Origin: JAXHUH01 sp034211175
Lineage (GTDB): Bacteria > Actinomycetota > Acidimicrobiia > Acidimicrobiales > CAIXPF01
NCBI GenBank assembly: GCA_034211175.1
Contig: JAXHUH010000235.1
Span: 1-64,000 of the forward strand
Direction of reading: 5' to 3'
DNA: 64,000 nucleotides
Shown: positions 16,251 to 23,417 of the stretch, one piece after another
How positions within the stretch are numbered: position 1 is the stretch's first letter
Layout of the letters: each line of letters starts with the position of its first letter
The notes under the pieces: generated by a model
The model's input: the letters and a program-made list of their open reading frames with translations, nothing else
Databases searched by the model: none
Told to the model about the DNA's origin: nothing
Program-made: the position numbers and the translations under genes

Positions 16251-16306
16251 CCCGTTCTGGACCGCGCAGAATGCCACCGGTGGCAGAATCCGCGGGCCAG
16301 AACGGG
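16251..16306. repeat. Long composite palindrome, copy A2
   Basis: Arms CCCGTTCTGGACCGCG and CGCGGGCCAGAACGGG surround the same TGCCACCGGTGGCA core as copy A1, only 8 bases downstream of it. One arm position has changed (GGACC versus GGGCC opposite), so the copies have diverged slightly while keeping the fold. Confidence 0.85.
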
Positions 16307-16332
16307 GTGGGGTGGGGCGCGTTGCGGTCAAG

Positions 16333-16755
16333 ATGGCGGGCGTGGCCAGCATCGATCCCGCCGACGTGCCCGCCGACCTCGTGGAGTTCGTCACCGAACG
16401 CCACCTGGCAACGCTGACGACGCTCCGCCCGAACGGCTCACCCCACGTGGTGGCCGTCGGGTTCACCTACGAGCCGGAGGCGAAGCTGGCGCGGGTGATC
16501 ACGTTCGCCCCGTCGAAGAAGGCCCGCAACGTGGCCGCCTCGCCTGGCGGCCGGGCGGTGGTGAGCCAGGTCGACGGCGCCCGCTGGGCATCGTTCGAGG
16601 GCACCGCCACCGTCACCGACGACCCGACCCGGGTCGCCGAGGCGGTCCGCCGTTACGCCGAGCGCTATCGGCCCCCGAAGCAGCGCGACGACCGCGTCGT
16701 CATCGAGATCACCGTCGATCGCATCCTCACCTCCGCCCGCCTCGCCGGAGCGTAG
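16333..16755 (+). CDS. PPOX-class F420-dependent oxidoreductase-like protein
   Basis: Split-barrel flavin/deazaflavin-binding protein of 140 residues. It resembles mycobacterial Rv1155-type proteins that bind coenzyme F420 and reduce small substrates. The family signature is the N-terminal HLATLTTLRPNGSPHVVAVG strand-turn-strand, followed by ITFAPSKKARNVAASPGGRA, where the Lys/Arg residues bind cofactor phosphate, and the late WASFEGTATVTDD segment. Length is typical. The ATG at 16333 is chosen; a GTG at 16342 is an alternative. Whether F420, FMN or haem is the true cofactor cannot be decided from sequence alone, but two other F420-type proteins occur nearby (20086 and 36052). Confidence 0.82.
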   Translation: MAGVASIDPADVPADLVEFVTERHLATLTTLRPNGSPHVVAVGFTYEPEAKLARVITFAPSKKARNVAASPGGRAVVSQVDGARWASFEGTATVTDDPTRVAEAVRRYAERYRPPKQRDDRVVIEITVDRILTSARLAGA

Positions 16756-16787
16756 AGCGGCTTGCATGCTCGATGTCAGACGCCGCG

Positions 16788-16793
16788 TATGCT
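16788..16793 (+). promoter_or_regulatory. Candidate leaderless -10 box (TATGCT) of mazEF
   Basis: TATGCT ends 6 bases before the ATG at 16800. The heptamer GCGTATG occurs at 16786-16792 and again at 16796-16802, a 10-base-spaced direct repeat overlapping the box and start. It is a plausible site for antitoxin autorepression. Confidence 0.5.
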
Positions 16794-16799
16794 CGGCGT

Positions 16800-17033
16800 A
16801 TGACGACACTGAGCTTCCGGGTCGACGAGAAGCTCGTCACCGAGCTCGACAGGTTGAGCACCGAGACAGGCGCGACCCGGTCAGCGCTGCTCAACCGGGC
16901 GCTCCGCGAGCTTCTCTACCGTGCGGCGTGTGAGCGCGATGCCAGAGCGTACGAGCGCCAACCACTCTCGACCGACGAGCTGATCTCCCCGTCCGCCCAG
17001 GTCTGGCCAGAGGGTGACGATGCAGCGTGGTGA
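16800..17033 (+). CDS. mazE: Ribbon-helix-helix antitoxin (MazE-like)
   Basis: 77-residue antitoxin of a type II toxin-antitoxin pair. The N-terminal ribbon-helix-helix DNA-binding domain is clear: strand LSFRVDEKLVTELDRLS, then TGATRSALLNRALRELLYR. The C-terminal 30 residues are polar and acidic, ending in WPEGDDAAW, as expected for the flexible part that wraps the toxin. The ATG is placed by the TATGCT box. The gene overlaps the toxin start by 14 bases, which couples translation. It should neutralise the downstream endoribonuclease and repress the shared promoter; both points are inferred from family behaviour. Confidence 0.82.
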   Translation: MTTLSFRVDEKLVTELDRLSTETGATRSALLNRALRELLYRAACERDARAYERQPLSTDELISPSAQVWPEGDDAAW

Positions 17034-17337
17034 GATCTGGTTCGCCGACGTCGGTCGGGGCGGTGACCGTCCGGTGCTCGTACTCACCCGCGATCCCATC
17101 GCGGACCGGATCGACGCTGTCGTCGTTGCAGCGTTGACGACGACCGTTCGGGGACTGCTGTCGGAGCTCCCGGTCGGTCGAGCCGACGGACTCGATCGGG
17201 AGTGTGTCGTCACGTTCGACAACATCAACACACTCCGACGAAGCGCGTTCCGACGACACGTCACGACGCTGCGCAACGATCGCATGGACGACGCGTGCCG
17301 GGCCATGAACGCCGCCCTCGGTTGCGGTCTTCCCTGA
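17020..17337 (+). CDS. mazF: MazF/PemK-type endoribonuclease toxin
   Basis: 105-residue toxin of the PemK/MazF family, which cleaves single-stranded RNA at short motifs. It opens with the family hallmark MQRGEIWFADVG and has the conserved RPVLVLTRD strand, the VVAALTTTVRG segment in which polar residues form the active site, and a central CVVTFDNINTLRRSAF block. All normal segments are present, so the toxin looks intact. The ATG at 17020 is chosen for the canonical MQRGEIW start and the AGGG 6 bases before it; a GTG at 17014 is possible. It overlaps mazE in a different frame. Cleavage specificity is unknown. Confidence 0.88.
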   Translation: MQRGEIWFADVGRGGDRPVLVLTRDPIADRIDAVVVAALTTTVRGLLSELPVGRADGLDRECVVTFDNINTLRRSAFRRHVTTLRNDRMDDACRAMNAALGCGLP

Positions 17338-17363
17338 GTGAGGCCTGGCGGCGAGCCCACAGC

Positions 17364-18449
17364 ATGAGGGAGCTCTCGGTGCCCGAGGACAACCAGGGCT
17401 GCGTTCGATCCGTCTCGACGACCGGACGCCACGTCACGCCGAGCCTCACGCGAGCGCTCGTGGCGGTGATGCTCATCGTCGGGTGTTCCGACGGGGGCGA
17501 CCGGCCTGACCGGGCCGAGACGCTCGTGAGCGAGGTCGTGGCCACGGGGTTCGTGGGGCCGACGCAGTTGAGCGTCGGTGGCGACGGGGGCTGGTACCTG
17601 TCGCAGCTCAACGGCGGGGAGAACGACGAGAACGGACAGGTGCTGCGGCTCGATCCCGACGATCTCGGCGCCGCGCCACAGGTGGTGCTCGACGGGCTCG
17701 ACAAGCCGACCGGGGTCGCCGTCTTCGCCGGGGACCTGTGGGTGATGGAGCGACGGCGGCTCAGCCGGTTCGCGCTCGACGGCTCCGACCCGCGGGTGAT
17801 CGCCGACGACATGGCGTTCAACGGGCGCTCGGAGGGAACGCTCACCGTCGACGGCGACCACCTCCTGTTCGACACCGCCGGTAACCGCAACGACGCACCC
17901 GATCTCGACGGCACGCCGCAGACGTCGTCGGGCACGCTGTGGCAGGTCGACGCCGACGGCACGATCGAGGCGCTCGCCACCGGCTTCAAGCACGCCTACG
18001 CCCGGGCCCGCAGCGACGACGGCACGCTCTGGACCACCGAGATCGCCGACGGCTCCTACGACGGCACCCCGGCGGTCGACGAGGTCGTCGCCGTCACCCC
18101 CGGCGCCGACCACGGCTGGCCGGCCTGCGTCGGCGACAACCGGCCGGTCGACGAGTACGGCGGCACCGAGGAGTCCTGCGCCGAGGTCCCCGGCTCCCAG
18201 GCCACGTTCGAGGTCGGGGCCACCCCGACGTCGATCGTCGTCGCCCCGTGGGACCCCGACCAGCTCCTCGTCACGCTCTGGGTCAGTGGCGAGGTCGTGT
18301 CGATCCCGGCCGACCCCGACGCCGCGCCGGCCGAACCGACCGTGGTGTTCGACGAGGTCGAGCGGCCCCAGCACCTCACCGTCGACGGCGACCGGGTCCT
18401 GCTCGTCGACCACGACGGCGGCCGCATCCTCGCCCTCACCCCCGGCTGA
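17364..18449 (+). CDS. Secreted beta-propeller lipoprotein (sugar dehydrogenase-like)
   Basis: 361-residue exported protein. A signal peptide precedes the lipobox LIVGC with Cys41, so it is probably lipid-anchored outside the membrane. The mature part has blades typical of NHL/sorbosone-dehydrogenase-like propellers: FVGPTQLSVGGDGGWYLSQL, KPTGVAVFAGDLWVMER, HGWPACVGDN, RPQHLTVDGDRVLLVDHDGG. The GADHGWPACVG stretch is reminiscent of the PQQ-type dehydrogenase block also found in the protein at 56392. Enzymatic activity is not assured, as the usual HNGG-type catalytic block is not obvious here. The start is uncertain because the region before the signal peptide is longer than usual. Palindromic repeats follow the stop. 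Confidence 0.7.
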   Translation: MRELSVPEDNQGCVRSVSTTGRHVTPSLTRALVAVMLIVGCSDGGDRPDRAETLVSEVVATGFVGPTQLSVGGDGGWYLSQLNGGENDENGQVLRLDPDDLGAAPQVVLDGLDKPTGVAVFAGDLWVMERRRLSRFALDGSDPRVIADDMAFNGRSEGTLTVDGDHLLFDTAGNRNDAPDLDGTPQTSSGTLWQVDADGTIEALATGFKHAYARARSDDGTLWTTEIADGSYDGTPAVDEVVAVTPGADHGWPACVGDNRPVDEYGGTEESCAEVPGSQATFEVGATPTSIVVAPWDPDQLLVTLWVSGEVVSIPADPDAAPAEPTVVFDEVERPQHLTVDGDRVLLVDHDGGRILALTPG

Positions 18450-18460
18450 ACCCGCCCAAC

Positions 18461-18528
18461 CCGTTCTGGCCTACAAGGACCACTCGGCGACCAGGGCGTC
18501 CGCGGGCAGGGCGGTAGACCAGAACCGG
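18461..18528. repeat. Palindromic repeat of the CCGTTCTGG family, copy B1
   Basis: Outer arms CCGTTCTGGCCTAC and GTAGACCAGAACCGG pair almost completely around a 39-base centre containing GGCGACCAGGGCG. It starts 12 bases after the lipoprotein stop. The centre is also conserved in copy B2 and partly in copy C, so this is a sequence family and not merely a chance hairpin. Confidence 0.8.
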
Positions 18529-18591
18529 CTGCTCGGTTCTGCGCCTCACTCCCGGGCCATCGCGCCCCCGCTCGCGGCAACCCCTTCCCGA

Positions 18592-18665
18592 CCCGTTCTG
18601 GTCTACATGGCGTCCGCGGCGACCAGGGCATTCGCGAGTGGACGTGTAGGCCAGAACGAGCGGGG
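18592..18665. repeat. Palindromic repeat of the CCGTTCTGG family, copy B2
   Basis: CCCGTTCTGGTCTACATGG at the left and GTGTAGGCCAGAACG near the right end pair with few mismatches, and the centre repeats GGCGACCAGGGC. It lies 64 bases after copy B1 and 48 bases before the next start codon. Between 18450 and 18713 nothing else is seen. Confidence 0.8.
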
Positions 18666-18713
18666 GCGGAAACGGGTGCGAGGCGACCCGGGCGAGCGGC
18701 GAGACTCGCCGCC

Positions 18714-19253
18714 ATGGGGTCGTTGCTCGTCGTGACCGGGCCGCCGGGGGCCGGGAAGTCCACCGTGGCGGCGATCGTGGCCGACCGGGACGATCCGAGC
18801 GTGCTCGTCGAGGGCGACGCGTTCTTCGCCTTCCTCGCCCGGGGCCGGATCGAACCGTGGCTCCCCGAGTCCCACGCCCAGAACACGGTCGTCACCCAGG
18901 CTGCGGCCGCCACCGCGGGGCGCTTCGCATCGGGTGGCTACACCACGGTCTACGACGGCGTCCTCGGGCCCTGGTTCCTCCCGACCTTCGCCGCGGCCAC
19001 CGGCCTCGACACCCTCGACTACGTGGTGCTGCTCCCCGATGTCGAGACGTGCGTCGACCGGGTCGACACCCGGCACGGTCACGGGTTCGCCGACGAGGCC
19101 GCGACCCGGAAGATGCACCACGAGTTCGCCAAGGCCGACGAGACGATCGCCGAGCGCCACGTCCTGCGCGAGACCGGCGACGATCCGGCAGCGGTCGCCG
19201 ACCGGATCGTCGACGCGCAACGGCGAGGCACCCTGACCGTCACGTCGAGCTGA
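18714..19253 (+). CDS. P-loop kinase-like protein
   Basis: 179-residue P-loop NTPase. Walker A is GPPGAGKST at 9-17, and the fold continues with LVEGDAFFAFL, where an acidic residue at the end of strand two is typical of small-molecule kinases. A VVLLPDVETCVDRV strand and a C-terminal DRIVDA helix follow. A lid region with HGHGFADEAATRKMHHEF is probably the phosphate-binding lid. It resembles zeta-toxin/gluconate-kinase-like proteins, but the substrate cannot be named. GAGACT placed 7 bases before the ATG may be a weak leaderless -10 box. Confidence 0.7.
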   Translation: MGSLLVVTGPPGAGKSTVAAIVADRDDPSVLVEGDAFFAFLARGRIEPWLPESHAQNTVVTQAAAATAGRFASGGYTTVYDGVLGPWFLPTFAAATGLDTLDYVVLLPDVETCVDRVDTRHGHGFADEAATRKMHHEFAKADETIAERHVLRETGDDPAAVADRIVDAQRRGTLTVTSS

Positions 19254-19263
19254 GCGCACCGCG

Positions 19264-19481
19264 GCACGACGACGACCGTCGCCGCGCCGCTGCGGCCGGG
19301 CTCGAGCTGGCGGCGATCGGCCTCCAGGACCTGCGCTCGAGTCGTTCATCCACGACGGCGCCAGCTGGTACCGGCAGCTCGGCGACAGCGCGTCCTGGAC
19401 GGCTCGAACCTCCCGGCGGCGGCCATCGAGCTGCGGCCGGCGAGTGGATCGCACCGCGGCCGCAGAGCCAGAGTCACCGAG
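19264..19481 (+). pseudogene. Probable remnant of a decayed gene
   Basis: Coding-like pieces occur in different plus-strand frames in this gap: LELAAIGLQDLRS, then FIHDGASWYRQLGD, then VLDGSNLPAAAIELRPASG. Together they read like one protein broken by frame changes, with no start or intact frame. The parent family is not recognised. Confidence 0.35.
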
Positions 19482-19886
19482 ATGATCGAGAACAGCCGGA
19501 CCGGTGAGCAGGTCGAGTTCCTGTCCGAGACGCCGGAGCTGCTGGTCATGGACGTCCGGTGGACCCGCCCGGGCCGACGGGCCGTCGAGCACCTCCACCC
19601 CGGGATGGAGGAGCGCTGGGAGGTGCTCGAGGGACGGGCCGCGTTCCGCATCGGCGGGCCCGACGGCGCCACGATCGAGGCGACGCCGGGTTCGGTCGTC
19701 ACCGCGCCGAAGGGGGTGCGCCACCTGGCGTGGAACCCGGCCGAGGCGCCGACCCGGCTGCGCATCGAGATGCGCCCGGCGCTGCGCTGGGCCGAGTTCG
19801 TCCGACGGTTCTTCGCCGGCGACGAGGACCCGATGGCGCTGCTCGCCGAGTTCTCCGAGGAGATCGCCCTCCCCGCCGACCCCTGA
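19482..19886 (+). CDS. Cupin-domain protein
   Basis: 134-residue single-domain cupin. The beta-barrel is marked by VEHLHPGMEERWEVLEGRAAF, equivalent to cupin motif 1 with His/His/Glu metal ligands. It is followed by GSVVTAPKGVRHLAWNP, motif 2 with the conserved Pro-Gly-like turn and His. A C-terminal helical extension (LRWAEFVRRFFAGDEDP) is common in small sensor-like cupins. A metal-dependent enzyme or ligand-binding role is possible; the sequence does not show which. The ATG at 19482 directly precedes the fold. A palindromic repeat follows the stop. Confidence 0.78.
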   Translation: MIENSRTGEQVEFLSETPELLVMDVRWTRPGRRAVEHLHPGMEERWEVLEGRAAFRIGGPDGATIEATPGSVVTAPKGVRHLAWNPAEAPTRLRIEMRPALRWAEFVRRFFAGDEDPMALLAEFSEEIALPADP

Positions 19887-19901
19887 CCACCCCGCCGGAA
19901 G

Positions 19902-19954
19902 CGATCTTGCCGGCACGAGCTGCCACCGGTGGGTCGTCGGTGCATGCAAGATCG
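19902..19954. repeat. Palindrome with GCCACCGGTGG core, copy D
   Basis: Arms CGATCTTGC and GCAAGATCG are perfect 9-bp complements, with an inner GCAC/GTGC pair and the central TGCCACCGGTGG. It shares the core with copies A1, A2 and E but has different outer arms. It sits 15 bases after the cupin stop. Confidence 0.75.
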
Positions 19955-20085
19955 GGTCGGCGTTCGGGTCGGGCGGCGAGCGGCGCGCTCGAAGCGACCC
20001 CCGTCCGTGCGCAAGGCTGCTGCGGGGAACGCCCACCACGTCGGGGGAACGGCGGGTGGGCCCACCAGGAAGTTGGGGGGATGTG

Positions 20086-21150
20086 ATGAGCCAGCCGCTG
20101 CGGTTCGGCGTCATGTACGACTGCCGGCTCGACCCGAGCACCGACACGACGATGCGCGACGTCTACGCCGCCACGATCGAGCAGGCGGTGCTGGCCGACG
20201 GGCTCGGCTTCGACCACGTGTGGTTCACCGAGCACCACTTCTGCCCCGACGGGTACCTGCCGGCGTTCCAACCGCTGGCCGGCGCCATCGCCGCCCGCAC
20301 GCAGCGGCTGCGGATCTCGACCGACATCGCCCTGATGCCGCTCTACCACCCGATCCGCCTCGCCGAGGAGCTCGCCGTCCTCGACCAGATCTCGAACGGG
20401 CGCATGGAGCTGGGCATCGGCATGGGGTACGTGCCCGAGGAGTTCCGGGCGTTCGGCGTGCCCATCCGAAACCGGGTGTCGATGACCGAGGAGGGCATCG
20501 AGATCCTGCGCCTGGCCTGGGGCGACGAGCCGTTCTCGTTCAAGGGGAAGCGCTACGAGCTGAACGACGTCGACGTCCACCCCAAGCCGGTCCAGCCCGG
20601 CGGGCCGCCGCTGTGGGTCGCGGCGATGAGCGAGGCCGGCGCCCGACGCGCCGCCCGCTTCGAGACCAACCTCCTCCCCCAGGGCCGCCGCAGCGAGGTG
20701 CTCGACCCGTGGCGCGACGCCGTCCGGGCCGACGGGCGCGACCCGGCCGATCACCGGGTCGGGATCATCCGCACCGTCTACGTCACCGACGACCGCGAGC
20801 GGGACTGGCCGATGATCCGAGCCGCCGAGCGCTACCGGATGAGCATCTACACCCGGTTCATGGCCGAGACCCCCGACACCTACGGCTGGGGTGACGCCGA
20901 CGCCATCCCCCAGTCCGTGATCGTCGGCACCGCCGACGAGTGCGTCCGAGAACTGCAGGGCTTCGTCGATACGTACGGGATCACGGACATCGCCAGCTCC
21001 GGGCTCCCGCCCGGCATCGACCCCGACTACATGGCCGCCAACCTCGAACGGCTCGCGCACGACGTCATCCCCCGACTGCGGGCCCCGACCGCCGACGCCA
21101 CGCCACTCGCCGACACCGCCTCCCTCACCGACGCCAGGAGCGCACGATGA
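20086..21150 (+). CDS. LLM-class (luciferase-like) flavin/F420-dependent oxidoreductase
   Basis: 354-residue TIM-barrel oxidoreductase of the bacterial luciferase superfamily, using FMN or F420 with NAD(P)H-type or deazaflavin chemistry. The barrel is marked by the N-terminal RFGVMYDCRL, the FDHVWFTEHHFCPDGYLPAF block, the ISTDIALMPLYHPIRLAEEL strand and LGIGMGYVPEEFRAFGVP. These are characteristic of the LLM group that includes alkanal and nitrilotriacetate-type monooxygenases. A GGGGG ribosome-binding site lies 5 bases before the ATG. Its last bases overlap the ATG of the next gene (ATGA), so the metallo-hydrolase probably acts in the same pathway. The substrate is unknown. Confidence 0.88.
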   Translation: MSQPLRFGVMYDCRLDPSTDTTMRDVYAATIEQAVLADGLGFDHVWFTEHHFCPDGYLPAFQPLAGAIAARTQRLRISTDIALMPLYHPIRLAEELAVLDQISNGRMELGIGMGYVPEEFRAFGVPIRNRVSMTEEGIEILRLAWGDEPFSFKGKRYELNDVDVHPKPVQPGGPPLWVAAMSEAGARRAARFETNLLPQGRRSEVLDPWRDAVRADGRDPADHRVGIIRTVYVTDDRERDWPMIRAAERYRMSIYTRFMAETPDTYGWGDADAIPQSVIVGTADECVRELQGFVDTYGITDIASSGLPPGIDPDYMAANLERLAHDVIPRLRAPTADATPLADTASLTDARSAR

Positions 21151-22103
21151 GCACCCAGCACACCCACCACGGCCACTCCGTCGACGACGCCGCCCTCGAC
21201 CCGCCCCGCCTCGAGGAGGTGGCCGACGGCGCGTTCGCCTACGTGCAGCCCGACGGCACCTGGTTCATCAACAACACCGGGTTCGTCGCCGCCGACGACG
21301 GCGTCATCGCCATCGACACGTGCGCCACCGAGCGCCGCACCCGGGCGTTCCTCGACACGATCGGCACCGTCACCTCGGCACCGATGCGGCTGCTGGTCAA
21401 CACCCACCATCACGGCGACCACACCCACGGCAACCACCTCACCCACCCGGCGGCCATCGTCGGCCACGAGCGGTGCCGCGAGCTGATGCTCGCCTGGGGG
21501 ATCAGCCACCTGGAGGGTGTGTTCGAGCAGCCCGAGTGGGGGAACCTGGAGCTGGCCCCGCCGATGGTGACCTTCGACGACCGTCTCGACCTGTGGGCCG
21601 GCGACACGAAGATCGAGCTCCACTACATCGGCACCCCGGCCCACACGACCAACGACATCGTCGCCTGGCTGCCCACCCAGCGGGTCCTCTACGCCGGCGA
21701 CCTCGTGTTCAACGGCGGCACCCCGTTCGTCGTCATGGGCTCGGTCGCCGGGGCGCTCGAGTCGATCGAGCGGCTCCGGGCGTTCGACGCATCCGTGATC
21801 GTTCCCGGCCACGGCCCGGTGTGCGACCCGGCCGCTCTCGACCGCCTGGCCCGCTACTACCGGTTCGTGCAGGACACCGCGGCCGAGGCCGAGCGGGCCG
21901 GCGTCTCCCCGCTCGATGCGGCCCGCGACCTCGACCTCGGCGAGTTCGCCGAGCTGACCGACCCCGAGCGCATCGTCGGCAACCTCCACCGCGCCCTCTA
22001 CGAGCTGCGGGGCGGCGAGCGCGGCGGCCCGATGGACATCGTCGCCGCCATCGGCGACATGGTCACCTACAACGGCGGCAAGCCGCTCCGCTGCGTCGCC
22101 TGA
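21147..22103 (+). CDS. MBL-fold metallo-hydrolase
   Basis: 318-residue metallo-beta-lactamase-fold hydrolase with a dinuclear metal site. The HxHxDH motif is complete (His87, His89, Asp91, His92 in NTHHHGDHTHG). Later ligands appear in GTPAHTTNDIVAW, in LYAGDLVFNGG with the bridging Asp, and in VIVPGHGPVC with the last His. The long N terminus is His-rich (STQHTHHGHS). The gene overlaps the stop of the LLM oxidoreductase by four bases and is therefore co-translated with it. Relatives hydrolyse thioesters, lactones or sulfate esters, so a lactonase or thioesterase acting on the oxidoreductase product is a reasonable guess. An antibiotic-resistance role is not suggested by context. Confidence 0.88.
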   Translation: MSTQHTHHGHSVDDAALDPPRLEEVADGAFAYVQPDGTWFINNTGFVAADDGVIAIDTCATERRTRAFLDTIGTVTSAPMRLLVNTHHHGDHTHGNHLTHPAAIVGHERCRELMLAWGISHLEGVFEQPEWGNLELAPPMVTFDDRLDLWAGDTKIELHYIGTPAHTTNDIVAWLPTQRVLYAGDLVFNGGTPFVVMGSVAGALESIERLRAFDASVIVPGHGPVCDPAALDRLARYYRFVQDTAAEAERAGVSPLDAARDLDLGEFAELTDPERIVGNLHRALYELRGGERGGPMDIVAAIGDMVTYNGGKPLRCVA

Positions 22104-22218
22104 GCCCCGGGCGGGCGCCCGACGCGGCCGCCTGAGGCGGGCGTTGAACGGCTGTCGTCACCGGACTGAGGGACCTTCTCCTCCTGGCACCGCCGACCGC
22201 GGCGAGCACCGTGGAGGG

Positions 22219-22542
22219 GTGCACTCATCGACCCTCACCGAAGCGACCGGTGACGAGGTCCTCGCGGACACGGAGCGCTTCGCCGTGGCCACGGACGTCT
22301 TCACCGCACTGGCCGAACCGACCCGCCTGCGGATCCTGTCCGCACTGGCCGTCGCGCCCCGCTCGCCGGGCGAGCTGCGCGACCAGCTGGGCCTCACTCC
22401 CGACGCGGTCGCCTACCACCTGCTGGTCCTGCGCGATGCCCATCTCGCGACGGGCGGCCCGGGCGCCCGCCATCGGCTCGCGCCGGAGGCACCGGCCCGG
22501 GTCGCGGCCGCGCTCACCTGCACCGGGATGCCCGTCGTCTGA
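22219..22542 (+). CDS. Small ArsR-like winged-helix regulator
   Basis: About 107 residues with a winged helix-turn-helix: DVFTALAEPTRLRILSALAV, then LRDQLGLTPDAVAYHLLVLRDAHLA, the classical ArsR recognition-helix pattern. No metal-binding cysteines of the ELCVCDL type are seen, so it probably responds to something other than thiophilic metals. The GTG at 22219 is a tentative start; the frame is open further upstream but the added residues are unlike a protein. It follows the LLM/MBL operon by about 115 bases and could regulate it. Confidence 0.65.
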   Translation: MHSSTLTEATGDEVLADTERFAVATDVFTALAEPTRLRILSALAVAPRSPGELRDQLGLTPDAVAYHLLVLRDAHLATGGPGARHRLAPEAPARVAAALTCTGMPVV

Positions 22543-22581
22543 CCACGATCCACCGGGACGCGATCGCCTCCCGGGCCGCGG

Positions 22582-23376
22582 TCAGGCGCCCGGGCCGTCC
22601 CCGGGATCGGGCTGGCAGCGCGGGCACCAGTACGTCGAGCGGACCTGGGGGCCCTGGCGGCGCATGCGGATCGGCGTGCCGCAGCGGCGACACGGCTGGC
22701 GCGCCCGCCCGTAGACCCCGAGCCCGCCGGGCACGGTCTCGCGGGCGCCGGAACCGAGGTTGGCCCGCAGCAGGCGGTGGGCGGTGTCGACCAGCACCCG
22801 ACGGAGGTCGTCGTCGAGCGAGACGAGCGGCGCGAACGGGCTGACCCGCCGCGCCCACAGCACCTCGCTCTTGTAGACGTTGCCGATCCCCGCCGCGACC
22901 CGCTGGTCCAACAGGACGTCGGCGATCTCGTCGGTCGGGTCGTGGAGCTGCGCCATCCGGGCGACGGCGGCGTCGAGGTCGGGCTCGGGCGTGCACAGGT
23001 CGGGGCCGAGGTGGGCGACATGCGACGGCCCGGGGGTCCGTTCGTGGCGGATCCGCACGACCGGGGCCGAGAAGCACACCGCCACCCATCCGGCAACGGT
23101 GATCGTCACCCGGGCCAGGTTCGGCGGCTTCCGCCACCGCTCACCGGCCCGGTAGAGGTGCCAGCTGCCGGTCATCCGCATGTGGGTGTCGAGCACGAGC
23201 CCACCGGAGAACCGCATCAGCAGGTGCTTGCCCACCGCCTCGACCACGTCGATCGTCTCACCGGGGCGTGGACGGTCGCCGACGAGGCGGGGCGCCTCGA
23301 ACCGCTCGAGGGTCGCGCCCTCGAGCGCCGGCCGCAGCCGGCCCGCCGTGCGGTGGATCGTGTCGCCCTCGGGCAC
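22582..23376 (-). CDS. nei: Endonuclease VIII-like DNA glycosylase (Nei/Fpg family)
   Basis: Base-excision repair glycosylase/AP lyase of 264 residues removing oxidised bases from DNA. The N terminus MPEGDTIHRTA is the family hallmark, with Pro2 as catalytic nucleophile and Glu3 after start-Met removal. The helix-two-turn-helix is LLDQRVAAGIGNVYKSEVLW. A C-terminal zinc finger is visible as CRRCGTPIRMRR and YWCPRCQ with four Cys. The MPEGDT start and length match the actinobacterial Nei2 type more than Fpg/MutM. A TACCGT box ends 6 bases before the GTG start, indicating leaderless transcription. Confidence 0.9.
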   Translation of the reverse strand: MPEGDTIHRTAGRLRPALEGATLERFEAPRLVGDRPRPGETIDVVEAVGKHLLMRFSGGLVLDTHMRMTGSWHLYRAGERWRKPPNLARVTITVAGWVAVCFSAPVVRIRHERTPGPSHVAHLGPDLCTPEPDLDAAVARMAQLHDPTDEIADVLLDQRVAAGIGNVYKSEVLWARRVSPFAPLVSLDDDLRRVLVDTAHRLLRANLGSGARETVPGGLGVYGRARQPCRRCGTPIRMRRQGPQVRSTYWCPRCQPDPGDGPGA

Positions 23377-23382
23377 CCGGTC

Positions 23383-23388
23383 ACGGTA
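23383..23388 (-). promoter_or_regulatory. Candidate leaderless -10 box (TACCGT) of nei
   Basis: On the minus strand TACCGT is followed by 6 bases and the GTG at 23376. Confidence 0.55.
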
Positions 23389-23417
23389 GGTCGGCCGACG
23401 CGCGTGAGAATGATCGG

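Noticed and set aside
16191..16306. Possible CRISPR array from two spaced repeats
   Set aside because: There are only two units, 8 bases apart, each a palindrome, with no spacer-length regularity and no cas genes.
17014..17019. GTG at 17014 as the toxin start
   Set aside because: The ATG at 17020 gives the canonical MQRGEIW start and a better distance to AGGG.
21147..22103. Metallo-beta-lactamase as a resistance gene
   Set aside because: The fold is shared by many hydrolases, there is no signal peptide, and it is coupled to an oxidoreductase.
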